A DNA stretch of 53,666 nucleotides from a bacterium (GCA_003554945.1 PWHN01000032.1:1-53666); one strand, 5' to 3'. Positions 14,669 through 23,222 are shown, counted from the first letter of the stretch. A program made the numbers and translations. Notes: generated from the letters alone by a model not told the origin.

Positions 14669-17600
14669 TGGACATAACTGATATTTCGTTGCGTAATCCT
14701 TACCTGGTCACAATTGGTGTCTTGTTTGTCCTGCTTGGAGCGGTTTACGCCGGCCTGTTCATGCCCACCGACCTGTTTCCGGACACCGTTCCTCCACAGA
14801 CTGCGGTTATCACCAGCTGGCCGGGTGCCAGTCAGGGCGAAGTTGCGGCCGCCGTTACCCGACCGCTGGAACGCGAGCTGGTTGAACTTGACGGAATCAG
14901 GGAGATTTCTTCCACCACCCGGGATGAGGTTTCGTCAATAAATGTTGAATTTCATTACTACCGTGACGACTCCCTGGTTGCTTCCGAGGTTAGTAACGTC
15001 ATTGACCAGGTCCGGGGAGAGCTGCCCGCCGGAGCGGCGGATCCTGAGGTGCACACGATAACCGACGTTACCAATCAACTGCTCACCCTGAGTCTCCGCC
15101 CACAGCCTGATTCACCGAAAAAACTTCCGGACGTGCGACTGCTGGCCGAAAATGACATTCGGGACTTTTTGCTGCAGGTGGACGGTGTCGGCGACGTTGA
15201 GGTTTTTGGCGGCCACCAGCCCCAGGTTAAAGTGGAGCTTGACCGCGACGCGGTTCGTGAATACGGCCTTTCTTTTTCCAAAGTGGCCGAGAGGGTGGCC
15301 GCTTCAAACATTAACCTGCCGGGCGGCTTCCTTACCGGCGAGGCCGGTGAGTTTATTGTCGAATCCGATCATCGTTACCGTGTTCCGAGCCAGGTAGAGA
15401 CGATTATAGTTGGCGGCGACGAGGAACAGCGGATCAGCCTCGGCGACCTCGCCGAGGTCTCTTACTCCTACTCCGACAATCGGAGTCTCTACCGGGGTAA
15501 CGGTGAGACGGCTATCGGCATCAACGTCATGCGCCTCGAGGAGGCTGCCTCCGTCACCACGATCCGCAACGTCAAGGACGCCGTCGCCGAGCTGCGCCGG
15601 GATTATGGGGATATTGATTTTGAGATTACTACCGACGAGGAGCCCATAATTAACGTCAATATTCGCGGCATGTACCTTTCCCTGCTCAGCGCAATGCTGA
15701 TGACAACGGTGGTTGTCTTCCTCTTCATTTACGACTTTCGTTCCTCACTGCTTGTGGGCTTCAGTATCCTGCTCTCCTTCTCGGCCGCCTTCACCTTCAT
15801 GAACTTTACGCCCTGGACGCTGAATATGGTCACCCTGTCGGCCCTGATTATCGCCACCGGCATGGTTGTTGACGCCGCTATTATCATGGTCGAAAACATA
15901 GTCCGACACTACCAGGACGGGGACCTGGAGGCGCTGGAAGCCGTCCGGGTTGGAGCAAGCGAGGTGGCGTTTGACGTATTTGCTGGCATGACGACCACGG
16001 TTATTGTATTAATCCCCATCATGTATGTCGGCGGTTACCCCCAGCAGGTGCTGCGTCCCCTCTCCGTCGTTCTTTCGGTTACTCTGATTGCATCCTGGCT
16101 GGCTTCGGTAACCGTTATCCCCCTGCTTCTGCGTAAATTTCTGGCCACCACCGGCCACCACAACCGGGTGGAAAGGATTGTTTCCAAGCTATACTCGGGA
16201 CTTGATCAGAAGCTGGTGAACTTTTACCTTGCCCTGGTTAAAGGAGCCCTGCGTCACAAGAAGAAGCTGCTGCTGGGACTGCTAATTCTAGCCCTGTTTA
16301 CGGCCGGATTTACCGTCCAGTTTACCGGACGCGACCTGATGCCCCCCTTCGACACCGGGATTTTCTTTGTTCACTTTGAGTTTCCACCTTCCCATGACAT
16401 CGACCGGGTAGAGTCGGTGGTCGAACGCATGGAGGAAGAAATTATTGCCGAACCGGTGGTTGAACAAACATCGACCGTAATCGGCAGTGAGCCGGGCCGG
16501 GTTAGCTTCGGTGAGGGCGGACAGACGACCCAGCAGGGCAGTATCGAAGTAACTCTCGTGCCCCGCAACCGCCGTGATACCGACATCTGGACCTACATGA
16601 GTCGCTGGCGCGAGGAGTTTAACCAGTATCCCGAGCTACTTAATCTGGGTCTGGTTGAATACGGCGCTACGCCTTTTGCGACCACAGTTGCACCGGTTGA
16701 ACTAAGGCTCCGTGGCCGCCGCGACGAGCTGCTGGACCGGGCGGCTGAAGATATTTTGGCCGAGCTGCGCGAAGTTGACGAAGTTACCGACCTGAGGCGG
16801 GACTGGTATCGGGCGCAAATCAAGCACAACCTTCAACCGCGCGAGTGGAAGACGGCCCGCCACGGACTAACCCCGGGTGATGTGGCTAATTTCATCAACG
16901 CCGTCGTCCGCGGCCGCCGCGCCGGTGATTTGGACCTGCAGGATTTCGACGATATTCCACTGCAGGTCGAATACGCCACGGATCGTTACCTTAGTCGGCC
17001 GAAGCAACTGCTTGACCTCACCCTGCCCGTCGACGGCCGGCCGCTGCCCCTGCGTTCTCTGGTCGACCTCGAGCAGCGGCGCGAGAAGACAGTTGAAACC
17101 CGCCGCGACCTCCAGCGCACCGTCTCCGTCCTCGGCGTAAACCACCGGCTGCCCGTCTCCCAGACTACCGATGCTGTAACTGCCCGCCTGGACGAGGTCG
17201 ACTACGAGACCCCGCCCGGAGTTGAGCTGGAAGTGGCCGGCACCATCGCCGACATGAACGAGACGATGAGCCGTCTCGGGCCGGCCCTGCTGGTCGGTCT
17301 GGCCCTGCTCTACCTGTTTCTCAGCGCCGTCTTCAAGGACTGGCTTCACCCGCTGACCCTGATGGCCGTGATCCCGCTCTCTCTGCTGGGTGCTTTCCCC
17401 GCTCTGCTGCTTTTCAACAAGCCGATGTCCATGCCGGCAATGATGGGTTTTGTGCTGATGAACGGCACCGTGGTTAACGACGCCATCCTTATGCTCACCT
17501 TTATCCTTGAGGAACGCAAAAGCGGCAGCTCAACTACGACAGCTGTCGAGCAGGGCGTGCGCCTGCGCATGCGACCAATACTGATGACTACCGTCTCCAC

Positions 17601-17775
17601 CGTGGTCGGCTTCTCGCCGCTGATCTTCGAGTGGGCGGTTGGGCTCGAACGGATGAGTCCGCTGGGGATCGTCGCCGGCGCCGGTCTGATAACCGGCACC
17701 TTCCTCACCCTGGTTATCGTCCCCATGGTCTACGCCATCTTCGAGGACCTGCGTTCTGATTCAGCTCGTAGTTAA
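14668..17775 (+). CDS. RND efflux permease
   Basis: A 1035-residue inner-membrane proton antiporter: N-terminal helix, periplasmic PN/PC loops (FPDTVPPQTAVITSWPGAS), central six helices, second loop, final six helices (ALLYLFLSAVFKDWLHPLTLMAVIPLSLLG). The proton-relay segment in helix 4 reads GMVVDAAIIMVEN: a single Asp followed by Ala, the form seen in heavy-metal pumps such as CusA, not the Asp-Asp of AcrB. Helix 10 does not look CusA-like, however (GFVLMNGTVVNDAILML). The substrate is therefore uncertain. The gene overlaps the adaptor by one base and is followed by the palindrome-bracketed ArsR gene. Confidence 0.93.
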   Translation: MDITDISLRNPYLVTIGVLFVLLGAVYAGLFMPTDLFPDTVPPQTAVITSWPGASQGEVAAAVTRPLERELVELDGIREISSTTRDEVSSINVEFHYYRDDSLVASEVSNVIDQVRGELPAGAADPEVHTITDVTNQLLTLSLRPQPDSPKKLPDVRLLAENDIRDFLLQVDGVGDVEVFGGHQPQVKVELDRDAVREYGLSFSKVAERVAASNINLPGGFLTGEAGEFIVESDHRYRVPSQVETIIVGGDEEQRISLGDLAEVSYSYSDNRSLYRGNGETAIGINVMRLEEAASVTTIRNVKDAVAELRRDYGDIDFEITTDEEPIINVNIRGMYLSLLSAMLMTTVVVFLFIYDFRSSLLVGFSILLSFSAAFTFMNFTPWTLNMVTLSALIIATGMVVDAAIIMVENIVRHYQDGDLEALEAVRVGASEVAFDVFAGMTTTVIVLIPIMYVGGYPQQVLRPLSVVLSVTLIASWLASVTVIPLLLRKFLATTGHHNRVERIVSKLYSGLDQKLVNFYLALVKGALRHKKKLLLGLLILALFTAGFTVQFTGRDLMPPFDTGIFFVHFEFPPSHDIDRVESVVERMEEEIIAEPVVEQTSTVIGSEPGRVSFGEGGQTTQQGSIEVTLVPRNRRDTDIWTYMSRWREEFNQYPELLNLGLVEYGATPFATTVAPVELRLRGRRDELLDRAAEDILAELREVDEVTDLRRDWYRAQIKHNLQPREWKTARHGLTPGDVANFINAVVRGRRAGDLDLQDFDDIPLQVEYATDRYLSRPKQLLDLTLPVDGRPLPLRSLVDLEQRREKTVETRRDLQRTVSVLGVNHRLPVSQTTDAVTARLDEVDYETPPGVELEVAGTIADMNETMSRLGPALLVGLALLYLFLSAVFKDWLHPLTLMAVIPLSLLGAFPALLLFNKPMSMPAMMGFVLMNGTVVNDAILMLTFILEERKSGSSTTTAVEQGVRLRMRPILMTTVSTVVGFSPLIFEWAVGLERMSPLGIVAGAGLITGTFLTLVIVPMVYAIFEDLRSDSARS

Positions 17776-17840
17776 TTTGTCAGAATCTTCCACCGGCTCT
17801 TTTCAAAAAAATTTCCCAGCCCTAACAAATCAATAAGCGA

Positions 17841-17882
17841 TTCATTCCGATATTCTTACGATCGTAAGAATATCAGAATGAA
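17841..17882. promoter_or_regulatory. Large palindrome, ArsR-site copy 1
   Basis: A 42-bp nearly perfect palindrome with one mismatched pair; its central 26 bp (17849-17874) are fully symmetric and contain ATTCTTACGATCGTAAGAAT. It lies 2 bp beyond the stop codon of the ArsR gene and about 65 bp past the RND pump, so it sits between two convergent 3' ends. It could act as a bidirectional terminator hairpin, but the identical core upstream of ArsR suggests a binding site. Confidence 0.75.
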
Positions 17883-17883
17883 T

Positions 17884-18171
17884 TTAATCCTCGAATCTCT
17901 CTAAAAATTCTTTGAGTGCAAAAACTGCTCTTACTAATTTCGGTCGTTTCAGCCAGTAAAATCGTTTTCGTCCTTTGGTGTGTGATTCCACCAGATCGTT
18001 GTCCCGTAAAACTCTCATGTGGTGTGAAACCGTTTTTACGGAGCGATTTACGTAATTTGCCAGGAGAGTCACGTTTGCCTTACCTTCCTGGAGTCGCAGC
18101 AAAATTTGTAGCCGAACTCCATTACCTAACGCCTGGAACATCTCGCTAAGCCGGTGAAGAATTTCATCCAT
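17884..18171 (-). CDS. ArsR-family transcriptional regulator
   Basis: About 95 residues: MDEILHRLSEMFQALGNGVR then a winged helix (LLANYVNRSVKTVSHHMRVL, DNDLVESHTKGRKRFYWLKRP). There is no cysteine at all, so arsenic, cadmium or persulfide sensing through thiols is excluded; the HH in SVKTVSHHM is in the DNA-reading helix. The start is ATG at 18171 because GGAGGTG lies 10 bp upstream; a frame extension from TTG 18189 would translate that ribosome site. Palindromes sharing a 20-bp core lie 2 bp after the gene and about 30 bp before it. It most likely represses itself and the divergent rhodanese gene. Inducer unknown. Confidence 0.85.
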   Translation of the reverse strand: MDEILHRLSEMFQALGNGVRLQILLRLQEGKANVTLLANYVNRSVKTVSHHMRVLRDNDLVESHTKGRKRFYWLKRPKLVRAVFALKEFLERFED

Positions 18172-18203
18172 TTCAAAAAACACCTCCAAAAAAATATTCC
18201 CAC

Positions 18204-18223
18204 ATTCTTACGATCGTAAGAAT
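18204..18223. promoter_or_regulatory. Palindrome ATTCTTACGATCGTAAGAAT, ArsR-site copy 2
   Basis: A perfect 20-bp palindrome identical to the core of the site at 17849-17874. It lies in the divergent space between the ArsR gene and the rhodanese lipoprotein gene, about 30 bp upstream of the ArsR start, where an autorepressor operator is expected. Confidence 0.75.
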
Positions 18224-18295
18224 ATAAGAATAAATGTGAAAGGTCAATGAGGCGAGAATAATCGAATAGAGTTCTTTGGTAGGAAGAAAAAATAC

Positions 18296-18324
18296 TTAAT
18301 TTTCGGATTTATCTCGGGTATAAT
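18296..18324 (+). promoter_or_regulatory. Promoter for the rhodanese lipoprotein
   Basis: TTAATT (18296-18301), 17-bp spacer, perfect TATAAT (18319-18324). The -10 overlaps CGGGTATA (18315-18322), whose inverse TATACCCG occurs at 18361-18368 just before the start codon, so a leader hairpin or second operator is possible. Confidence 0.55.
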
Positions 18325-18382
18325 TTTGAACTCTAAAAATCAGCATGTTCTTGCTTGAAATATACCCGGGTAGTGGTTTAAA

Positions 18383-18766
18383 TTGATTATTCAGCCTAAA
18401 AATCTGTTATTTTTGCTGGTGGCTTTTGTGTTATTGAACGGTGGAGGTTGCAGCGGTGAACCGGTGGAAGAAGTTGTGCATCTTAACGCGGAGGAAGCGC
18501 GAACGGTGCTGGAAGAATACGAGGAGATCACCATATTAGACGTTCGCAGCGACCAGGAGTTCAGTAACGAGCGGATCCAGGGGGCGGTAAACGTCCCTCA
18601 CAATCATCCCCGTTTTACGCAGCGAGTGGAACAGCTTACTGAAACCGAGGCAATTTTAATTTACTGCCTCAGGGGACGACGAAGTAGTTTGGTGCTGAGC
18701 GAACTTACGGAAGCCGTTGAGGGAAAAATTTATCACCTGGAGGCCGGGATTATTGGCTGGCGCTGA
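18383..18766 (+). CDS. Rhodanese-domain lipoprotein
   Basis: 127 residues: a hydrophobic signal ending in LLNGGGCS, a likely lipobox, then one rhodanese domain with ILDVRSDQEFSNERIQGAVNVP and the catalytic loop YCLRGRRS, Cys then Arg. It would sit in the periplasm or on an envelope membrane and transfer sulfane sulfur. The domain stops abruptly at AGIIGWR, about ten residues short of the usual end (W-x-x-G-[YF]-P), so it may be slightly truncated. The start is a TTG with only a weak ribosome site. It is divergent from the ArsR gene and shares its palindrome. Confidence 0.8.
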   Translation: MIIQPKNLLFLLVAFVLLNGGGCSGEPVEEVVHLNAEEARTVLEEYEEITILDVRSDQEFSNERIQGAVNVPHNHPRFTQRVEQLTETEAILIYCLRGRRSSLVLSELTEAVEGKIYHLEAGIIGWR

Positions 18767-19039
18767 GCGTTAAGTTCGGTATTCGGTTATCGGTGTTCAG
18801 TAGTCGGTAAGTTCAAAACCGCTCACCGATTACTGTTGCTAAATACGGGCTACCTCTTTTTCGTCCGTTAATCCCATCGTTTTTTCGCTACTCGCCTCAT
18901 CGCCTCCTCGCTTCCCAGTGCTGGGGTCGGAGCCTGCGATGATAAACGTCGGGGCCAAGGCTCAGGATATAATTCGTCCTCGCATTGGGGCTGTAGTCGT
19001 CAAACAAGTAATTTTGTTGTATCAGAAAGGAAATCCTTT
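18767..19039. other. Intergenic region before the MFS gene
   Basis: About 270 bp. The first part is low-complexity (TCGGTATTCGGTTATCGG type), and 18890-18920 holds a short CGCCTCATCGCCTCCTCGC repeat whose inverse resembles 22890-22915. The end has an AAAGGAAA ribosome site for the transporter. No confident promoter. Confidence 0.4.
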
Positions 19040-20275
19040 ATGTCCGAAAATCTAATTGACAAAAACATAGTCAAGTTTGGTTTTTATGGTTTTTTGAAGA
19101 ACCTGCAGTTTTTTGAGCCTTTTATCTATCTTTACTTTCTTGCCGTTGGACTGAACTACTTCCAGATCGGGATTATCCTTTCCATCCGGGAGATCAGCAC
19201 TTACGTCTTTGAGATTCCGACCGGAGTGATCGCCGACACCTGGGGTAAGAAACGTTCAATGTTGCTCTGTTTTACTTTCTACTCGATTTCCTTTGCCGTT
19301 TACTGGACGGCGGAGACCTTCTGGATTATTGCCCTGGCCAGCGTCTTTTTCGGTCTTGGTGAGGCCTTCCGCCAGGGTACCCACAAGGCGATAATTTTTG
19401 ACTATCTTGATTATCGCGGCATACCGGATCGCAAGTCGGAGGTCTATGGGTTCACCAGTGCAGTCGCCCAGGTGGGTTCGGCCCTGTCGGCTATACTGGC
19501 CGCCGCGTTGCTGCTCTGGCGCCGTGATTACCACCTGATTTTCCTCTTCTCCATAATTCCTTATGCGGCTGCTTTCATGCTTATATTGACCTATCCGCCC
19601 GAGAAACGAAATTACGAGGAGGGTCAGTCGCTGGGCCGGTTGATGTGGGAACATGCGAAGGAGAGTCTCGGCGTGCTTACTAATATCGGTTCTCTGCACC
19701 ACGTGCTTATGAATTCTTCGACCTTTGACGGCACCTTCATGGCCAGTCGCGATTATGTCCAGCCGCTCGTTCGTGACTTTCTGGTTGCCGCTCCCGTCTT
19801 AGCTGTTCTTGGTGATGATTTTACCCAGGAGACGGTTACGGTCAGTTTGCTTTATCTTCTGCTTCATCTCGTCGGCGCGGTTGCTTCTCGATACGCTTAC
19901 CGGATAAACGATTATTTTTCATCACCTCTTGGACCGTTGAACGCGATTTTTATCGGGCAGGCCCTGGTGTTATTCTTGGTTGGTCTGTTCAGTGAAATCA
20001 GCCTGATCGCCGTCTTCCTTCTCTTCCTGCTGCTCAAAGCGGCCATGTATTCTCGCCGGCCGCTGTTGCTGGCCCACCTGGACAAGCAGATTGATGAGAA
20101 ACAGCGAGCTACGATGCTCTCCATCGAGAATCAGCTTCGCGCCCTCACCGTCGTCGTGGTCGCTCCCATACTCGGCGCAATAGCCGAGTATTTTTCTCTA
20201 CGGATAATGTTCATGTCCGCCGGCGGCGCCATGGCCCTGCTTTATTTTGTGGCGCTGCGATTTAAAGAAAATTAA
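19040..20275 (+). CDS. MFS transporter
   Basis: A 411-residue inner-membrane protein with about twelve hydrophobic segments. The loop 2-3 motif reads TGVIADTWGKKRSM, the major-facilitator motif A. The N-terminus (NIVKFGFYGFLKNLQFFEPFIYLYFLAVGL) and IREISTYVFEIPTG are typical of a large uncharacterised MFS subgroup in prokaryotes. It has its own ATG and AAAGGA site, no operon partner, and a repeat element immediately after its stop. Substrate unknown; placement next to metal and drug pumps suggests export. Confidence 0.85.
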   Translation: MSENLIDKNIVKFGFYGFLKNLQFFEPFIYLYFLAVGLNYFQIGIILSIREISTYVFEIPTGVIADTWGKKRSMLLCFTFYSISFAVYWTAETFWIIALASVFFGLGEAFRQGTHKAIIFDYLDYRGIPDRKSEVYGFTSAVAQVGSALSAILAAALLLWRRDYHLIFLFSIIPYAAAFMLILTYPPEKRNYEEGQSLGRLMWEHAKESLGVLTNIGSLHHVLMNSSTFDGTFMASRDYVQPLVRDFLVAAPVLAVLGDDFTQETVTVSLLYLLLHLVGAVASRYAYRINDYFSSPLGPLNAIFIGQALVLFLVGLFSEISLIAVFLLFLLLKAAMYSRRPLLLAHLDKQIDEKQRATMLSIENQLRALTVVVVAPILGAIAEYFSLRIMFMSAGGAMALLYFVALRFKEN

Positions 20276-20428
20276 TAACTACTCATCTATCCCCTCTCCC
20301 GAGCAGTCAATCGGGAACGCAAGGCCTGAATTAATCATTGATTTTCCCTTTACAGGCCCGATTGACTGCTCCGGTCACCCCCCTTTATCTTTCCCCCTTC
20401 AAAGGGGGAAAGATAAGGTGAGTAGTTA
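20276..20428. repeat. 153-bp inverted-repeat element, copy 1
   Basis: Ends TAACTACTCA (20276-20285) and TGAGTAGTTA (20419-20428) are exact inverses. Inside, GAGCAGTCAATCGGG (20301-20315) is mirrored at 20357-20371, and a 15-bp C-run hairpin TTATCTTTCCCCCTT (mirror ending 20416) precedes the right end. The left 74 bp recur in opposite orientation at 38888-38959. It has no coding potential and starts 1 base after the MFS stop. Confidence 0.8.
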
Positions 20429-20699
20429 CGAAAATTAATTGTACTGGAATTTAAGTTTATTTTGATATTATTTCAACGAACTGAATATAGCATACAGGAC
20501 AGGTCATTTATTTTTTAATTCGACGTGGTAGAATTTTTCAAGGATAGTTTTTGCGGGGATGGTTTAAGCGATTATTTACATTGGGCCTTGATGTAAGTGG
20601 AGGCTTTGTTCTGGTCTCATAAGAACTTGAACTTGAAGCCACCTTGCGAGACAATATAATCCGGTTCCAAGGAGAAACTAAAATTAAGGAAACCCACCT
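20429..20699. other. AT-rich intergenic region
   Basis: About 270 bp without convincing coding potential. It contains AAGGAGAAACTAAAATTAAGGA just before the small truncated gene at 20700. I searched for a transposase or antitoxin remnant and found no clear frame. Confidence 0.35.
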
Positions 20700-20873
20700 A
20701 TGAACGAAACGGAATTACAACAATCAAGCACTACTTTGACTTATACATTAAGAGACAAGCCTCCAATGAATAAAGAAATTTTGACAAAAGAGCAGACTGA
20801 ATTATTATCTCCGGTAGGGGATTTTTCAAGTGATTTTAAAGTCGAGTCAGGAGACTGCGCTTATGCCAGGTGA
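20700..20873 (+). pseudogene. Truncated AbiEii-like nucleotidyltransferase (toxin family) start
   Basis: A 57-codon frame from ATG at 20700. From codon 23 (ATG 20766) it reads MNKEILTKEQTELLSPVG then DFSSDF, very like the first residues of short AbiEii/DUF1814 nucleotidyltransferases, which continue with YLVGGTAIALQLGHR. Here the similarity ends at SSDF and the frame runs into the last codons of the ABC permease on the opposite strand. It is thus the stump of a toxin-like gene cut by a join near 20830. The first 22 codons are unrecognised and may belong to a lost upstream partner. Assignment rests on a short match. Confidence 0.4.
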
Positions 20874-21585
20874 GGGCGCCGGCGAGAATAGTCAGAGTAA
20901 AAAGACAGCTCATCAACAAAGCCATGGAAGGGTTGAGGTAACTCGTGTTGCTGTAAGTCAAATCAAGCAGATCGACCGTGTAGGTCAGGGGCGAAAATAG
21001 GGCCAGGAAGCGCAATCCTCCGGGCAGATCAGCCAGCGGCATAAATACTCCGCTTAAAAAGATCAGTGGCAACCGGACGATGTTGGAAAGCATCATCACG
21101 TTGGCCGGTTTGTCGGTGGGCAGGGCGGAAAACAAGCTGCCCAGGGCGGCGAAACAGAAGCTCCCCGGCAAAAGAGCCAGTAATAGTGTCAAAATTGATC
21201 CGGGCTGGACGCCGAGAAAGAAAAACCCGCCGGTGACGATGAGGAGACTGAGCGCCAGGCCGAAAATAAAACCGGCGAGCACGTCGCCAAGAATTAGCAG
21301 GGAAAAGGGAGCCGGGCTGGTAAGCAGCCGTTCAAGAGTTCGGGTTCGTGTCTCCCAGGGAGTTATGAAAGGACCGACCGAGGAGCCGGTGAAGAACAGA
21401 GTTATGCCCAGGAAAGCGGGCATGAGCTCGGCCGGACCGCTACCGCGGCCAAAGGCAAAGGCCAGGAAAAGAAAGAAGGGAAAAAAGAGACCAAAGATGA
21501 GTACCGGCGGTTCGGTGTAGTAAACCCGAACGTTCTTCCAGGTGACGGCCGCCAGTTGCCGCGAGCGCAGAAGTAATTTATTCAT
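20836..21585 (-). CDS. ABC-2-type transporter permease
   Basis: 249 residues with six membrane segments, including PPVLIFGLFFPFFLFLAFAFG, GPFITPWETRTRTLERLLTSPAPFSLLILGDVLAG and the C-terminal IVRLPLIFLSGVFMPLADLPGG typical of ABC-2 (DrrB/NodJ-type) exporters. It starts 8 bp before the end of the ATPase gene, so the pair is translationally coupled and forms a homodimeric or two-component exporter. Its C-terminal end coincides with a recombination join, but HKRSLLTRL looks like a natural end. Substrate unknown. Confidence 0.88.
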   Translation of the reverse strand: MNKLLLRSRQLAAVTWKNVRVYYTEPPVLIFGLFFPFFLFLAFAFGRGSGPAELMPAFLGITLFFTGSSVGPFITPWETRTRTLERLLTSPAPFSLLILGDVLAGFIFGLALSLLIVTGGFFFLGVQPGSILTLLLALLPGSFCFAALGSLFSALPTDKPANVMMLSNIVRLPLIFLSGVFMPLADLPGGLRFLALFSPLTYTVDLLDLTYSNTSYLNPSMALLMSCLFTLTILAGALTWHKRSLLTRL

Positions 21586-22546
21586 CCGTACCCTTCCTAA
21601 CAGCAGTGCTGTCCCCGGTTAGTCTTACAAACGCGTCCTCAAGGCTTGGGTCGAGAGTGTTCAGGGAAACAATTTCTCGCTCGTGTTTGGCTGCATAATC
21701 GCTGAGCGCTTTAATTAGTGGATCAAGAGAGCCGGAGAAAATACGGAATTTCTTACCGGTACCTTCTACTTTTTCAACTTCCGGCAGTCCTTTCAAATCA
21801 TCAACGGGAACTGGTGAATCTTCAGCTTCCGCAAACACGACTTCCACGGAGCGGGTGGACTGGATGTCAGCCCGCAGATTTTCCGGGCTGTCAATTGCCG
21901 CGATCCGGCCGTTGTTAATTACCGCCACCCGGTCACACAACCGGTTGGCTTCCTCAATGTTGTGGGTCATCAGATAGATGGTGACGCCGGTTTCGTTAAG
22001 CTCGGAGATTATCGTCCGAATTAGGCGGGCGCTCTGGACGTCCAGGCCGCTGGTCGGCTCGTCGAGAAAAAGCAGTTGTGGTTCGTGCAAAAGCGCACCA
22101 CAGAGCGCGACTCGCTGACGCATTCCCTTGGAGAACTCTTTTGTTTTTACGTCTTCGACGTCGCCAAGCCCAAATTCCTGCAGCAGGTCGGAGCTGCGTT
22201 GTTCTATCTTTGCCGAATCCATTCCGTACATTCGACCGGAGAACCAGAGGTTCTCCCGCGGCGTCAGGTCGGGGTAAGTGTTTACCGTCTCGGGTACGAC
22301 GCCGAGTTGTTCCTTGGCCGCCGGGGCAGATTTTTCTATGTCGTAGCCCATCACCCGCGCCTCTCCTGCCGTCGGCGGTAGAATTCCCGTCAGCACCCGG
22401 ACGGTCGTGGTTTTACCGGCGCCGTTGGGACCCAGAAAACCGAAAAAATCGCCGCGTTCGACGCTGAAGCTTATCCCGTTAACGGCCGGGAAATCGTCGT
22501 AATATTTTTTTAAATCAGTAACCTCAATCGCTTGTTCGCTATTCAT
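21578..22546 (-). CDS. ABC transporter ATP-binding protein (DrrA-type)
   Basis: About 322 residues. Walker A GPNGAGKTT, Q-loop VPETVNTYPDLTPRENL, signature FSKGMRQRVALCGALL, Walker B LLFLDEPTSGLD, H-loop LMTHNIEEANRLC, then an extra C-terminal domain of about 100 residues as in DrrA/CcmA-like exporters. The start is ATG 22546 (MNSEQAIEV), with TTGGAGAA 9 bp upstream; the 15 codons before it in the frame have no ribosome site. Couples to the permease that follows. Confidence 0.93.
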   Translation of the reverse strand: MNSEQAIEVTDLKKYYDDFPAVNGISFSVERGDFFGFLGPNGAGKTTTVRVLTGILPPTAGEARVMGYDIEKSAPAAKEQLGVVPETVNTYPDLTPRENLWFSGRMYGMDSAKIEQRSSDLLQEFGLGDVEDVKTKEFSKGMRQRVALCGALLHEPQLLFLDEPTSGLDVQSARLIRTIISELNETGVTIYLMTHNIEEANRLCDRVAVINNGRIAAIDSPENLRADIQSTRSVEVVFAEAEDSPVPVDDLKGLPEVEKVEGTGKKFRIFSGSLDPLIKALSDYAAKHEREIVSLNTLDPSLEDAFVRLTGDSTAVRKGTDE

Positions 22547-22939
22547 TAAGTGTATTCTCCAAGGCAATGCTCTGGTTGCAGGTATGCTCAATGATAAAGG
22601 AGGTATCTTATTATCTTATTCTCGCGGCCATCCAGGCCGCTCCGAGGTTTAAATCGCACAAAGCAAAAACATCCTGTTTATAGTGAGATTTAAAAATCCG
22701 ATAATAAGCGCCTCCTTCATCTGTAATCGAAATGGAAGAAGACAAGAATCCTTTTAGTTACGCTAAATATGTTAGTTCTAATTATATGTCAAAAACATAT
22801 AAGACGCAAGTATAAAATTTTGGAGCCGCATACTCTTGAAGAGGGAAGACAAAAAAGGGGGGGGGGATTGCGGAGCGGGGGCCGGGGGAGTCAAGGAGGC
22901 GAGTGGGCGATGGGGGAGCGGACCGAAGAAAATTACGGA
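22547..22939. other. Intergenic region with G-rich tract
   Basis: About 390 bp between the ABC operon start and the 3' end of the thioredoxin-like gene. A run of about ten G residues (22856-22866) and purine-rich GGAGGCGAGTGGGCGATGGGG follow; the latter resembles the inverse of 18890-18915. No gene or clear terminator is seen; the ABC promoter must lie in the left half but was not located with confidence. Confidence 0.4.
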
Positions 22940-23182
22940 TTAGTTGTAGTCTTCCAATATAGCCTGGATGTCAGCGACAGAAGCTACCTCGCCCTGGATC
23001 TTTACGTCACCGTTGACGGCCAGTCCCGGCGTGTTCATGACGCCGTAGGACGTTATCTCGTTCAGGTCCTCGATCTTAACCAGTTCGTAGTCGAGGTCCA
23101 GGTCCGCAGCCGCCTCACGAACATTGTCCGCCAGGCGTTCGCAGTTCTTGCAGCCGGGGCCTAAAACTTCCAGTTTGACCAT
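22940..23182 (-). CDS. Small thioredoxin-like protein (CxxC, thioredoxin_3 type)
   Basis: About 80 residues: MVKLEVLGPGCKNCERLADN with the redox pair Cys-Lys-Asn-Cys, then EIKDL-type strand VKIEDLNEITSYGVMNTPGLAVNGDVKIQGEV containing the cis-Pro loop. ATG 23182 is chosen because GGAGGTG is 6 bp upstream; three extra codons in the frame cover that site. It lies downstream of the YraQ/ArsP-type permease, the standard pairing in arsenic and mercury loci, and probably works with it as a thiol reductant or metal acceptor. Confidence 0.92.
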   Translation of the reverse strand: MVKLEVLGPGCKNCERLADNVREAAADLDLDYELVKIEDLNEITSYGVMNTPGLAVNGDVKIQGEVASVADIQAILEDYN

Positions 23183-23222
23183 TGTAACCACCTCCTGGAG
23201 TAATGGACAGGATAAAACTCAT

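Noticed and set aside
22850-22930. G-rich tract as a G-quadruplex regulatory site
   Set aside because: A single run of about ten G residues followed by irregular purines; it lies downstream of the thioredoxin-like gene with no linked promoter.
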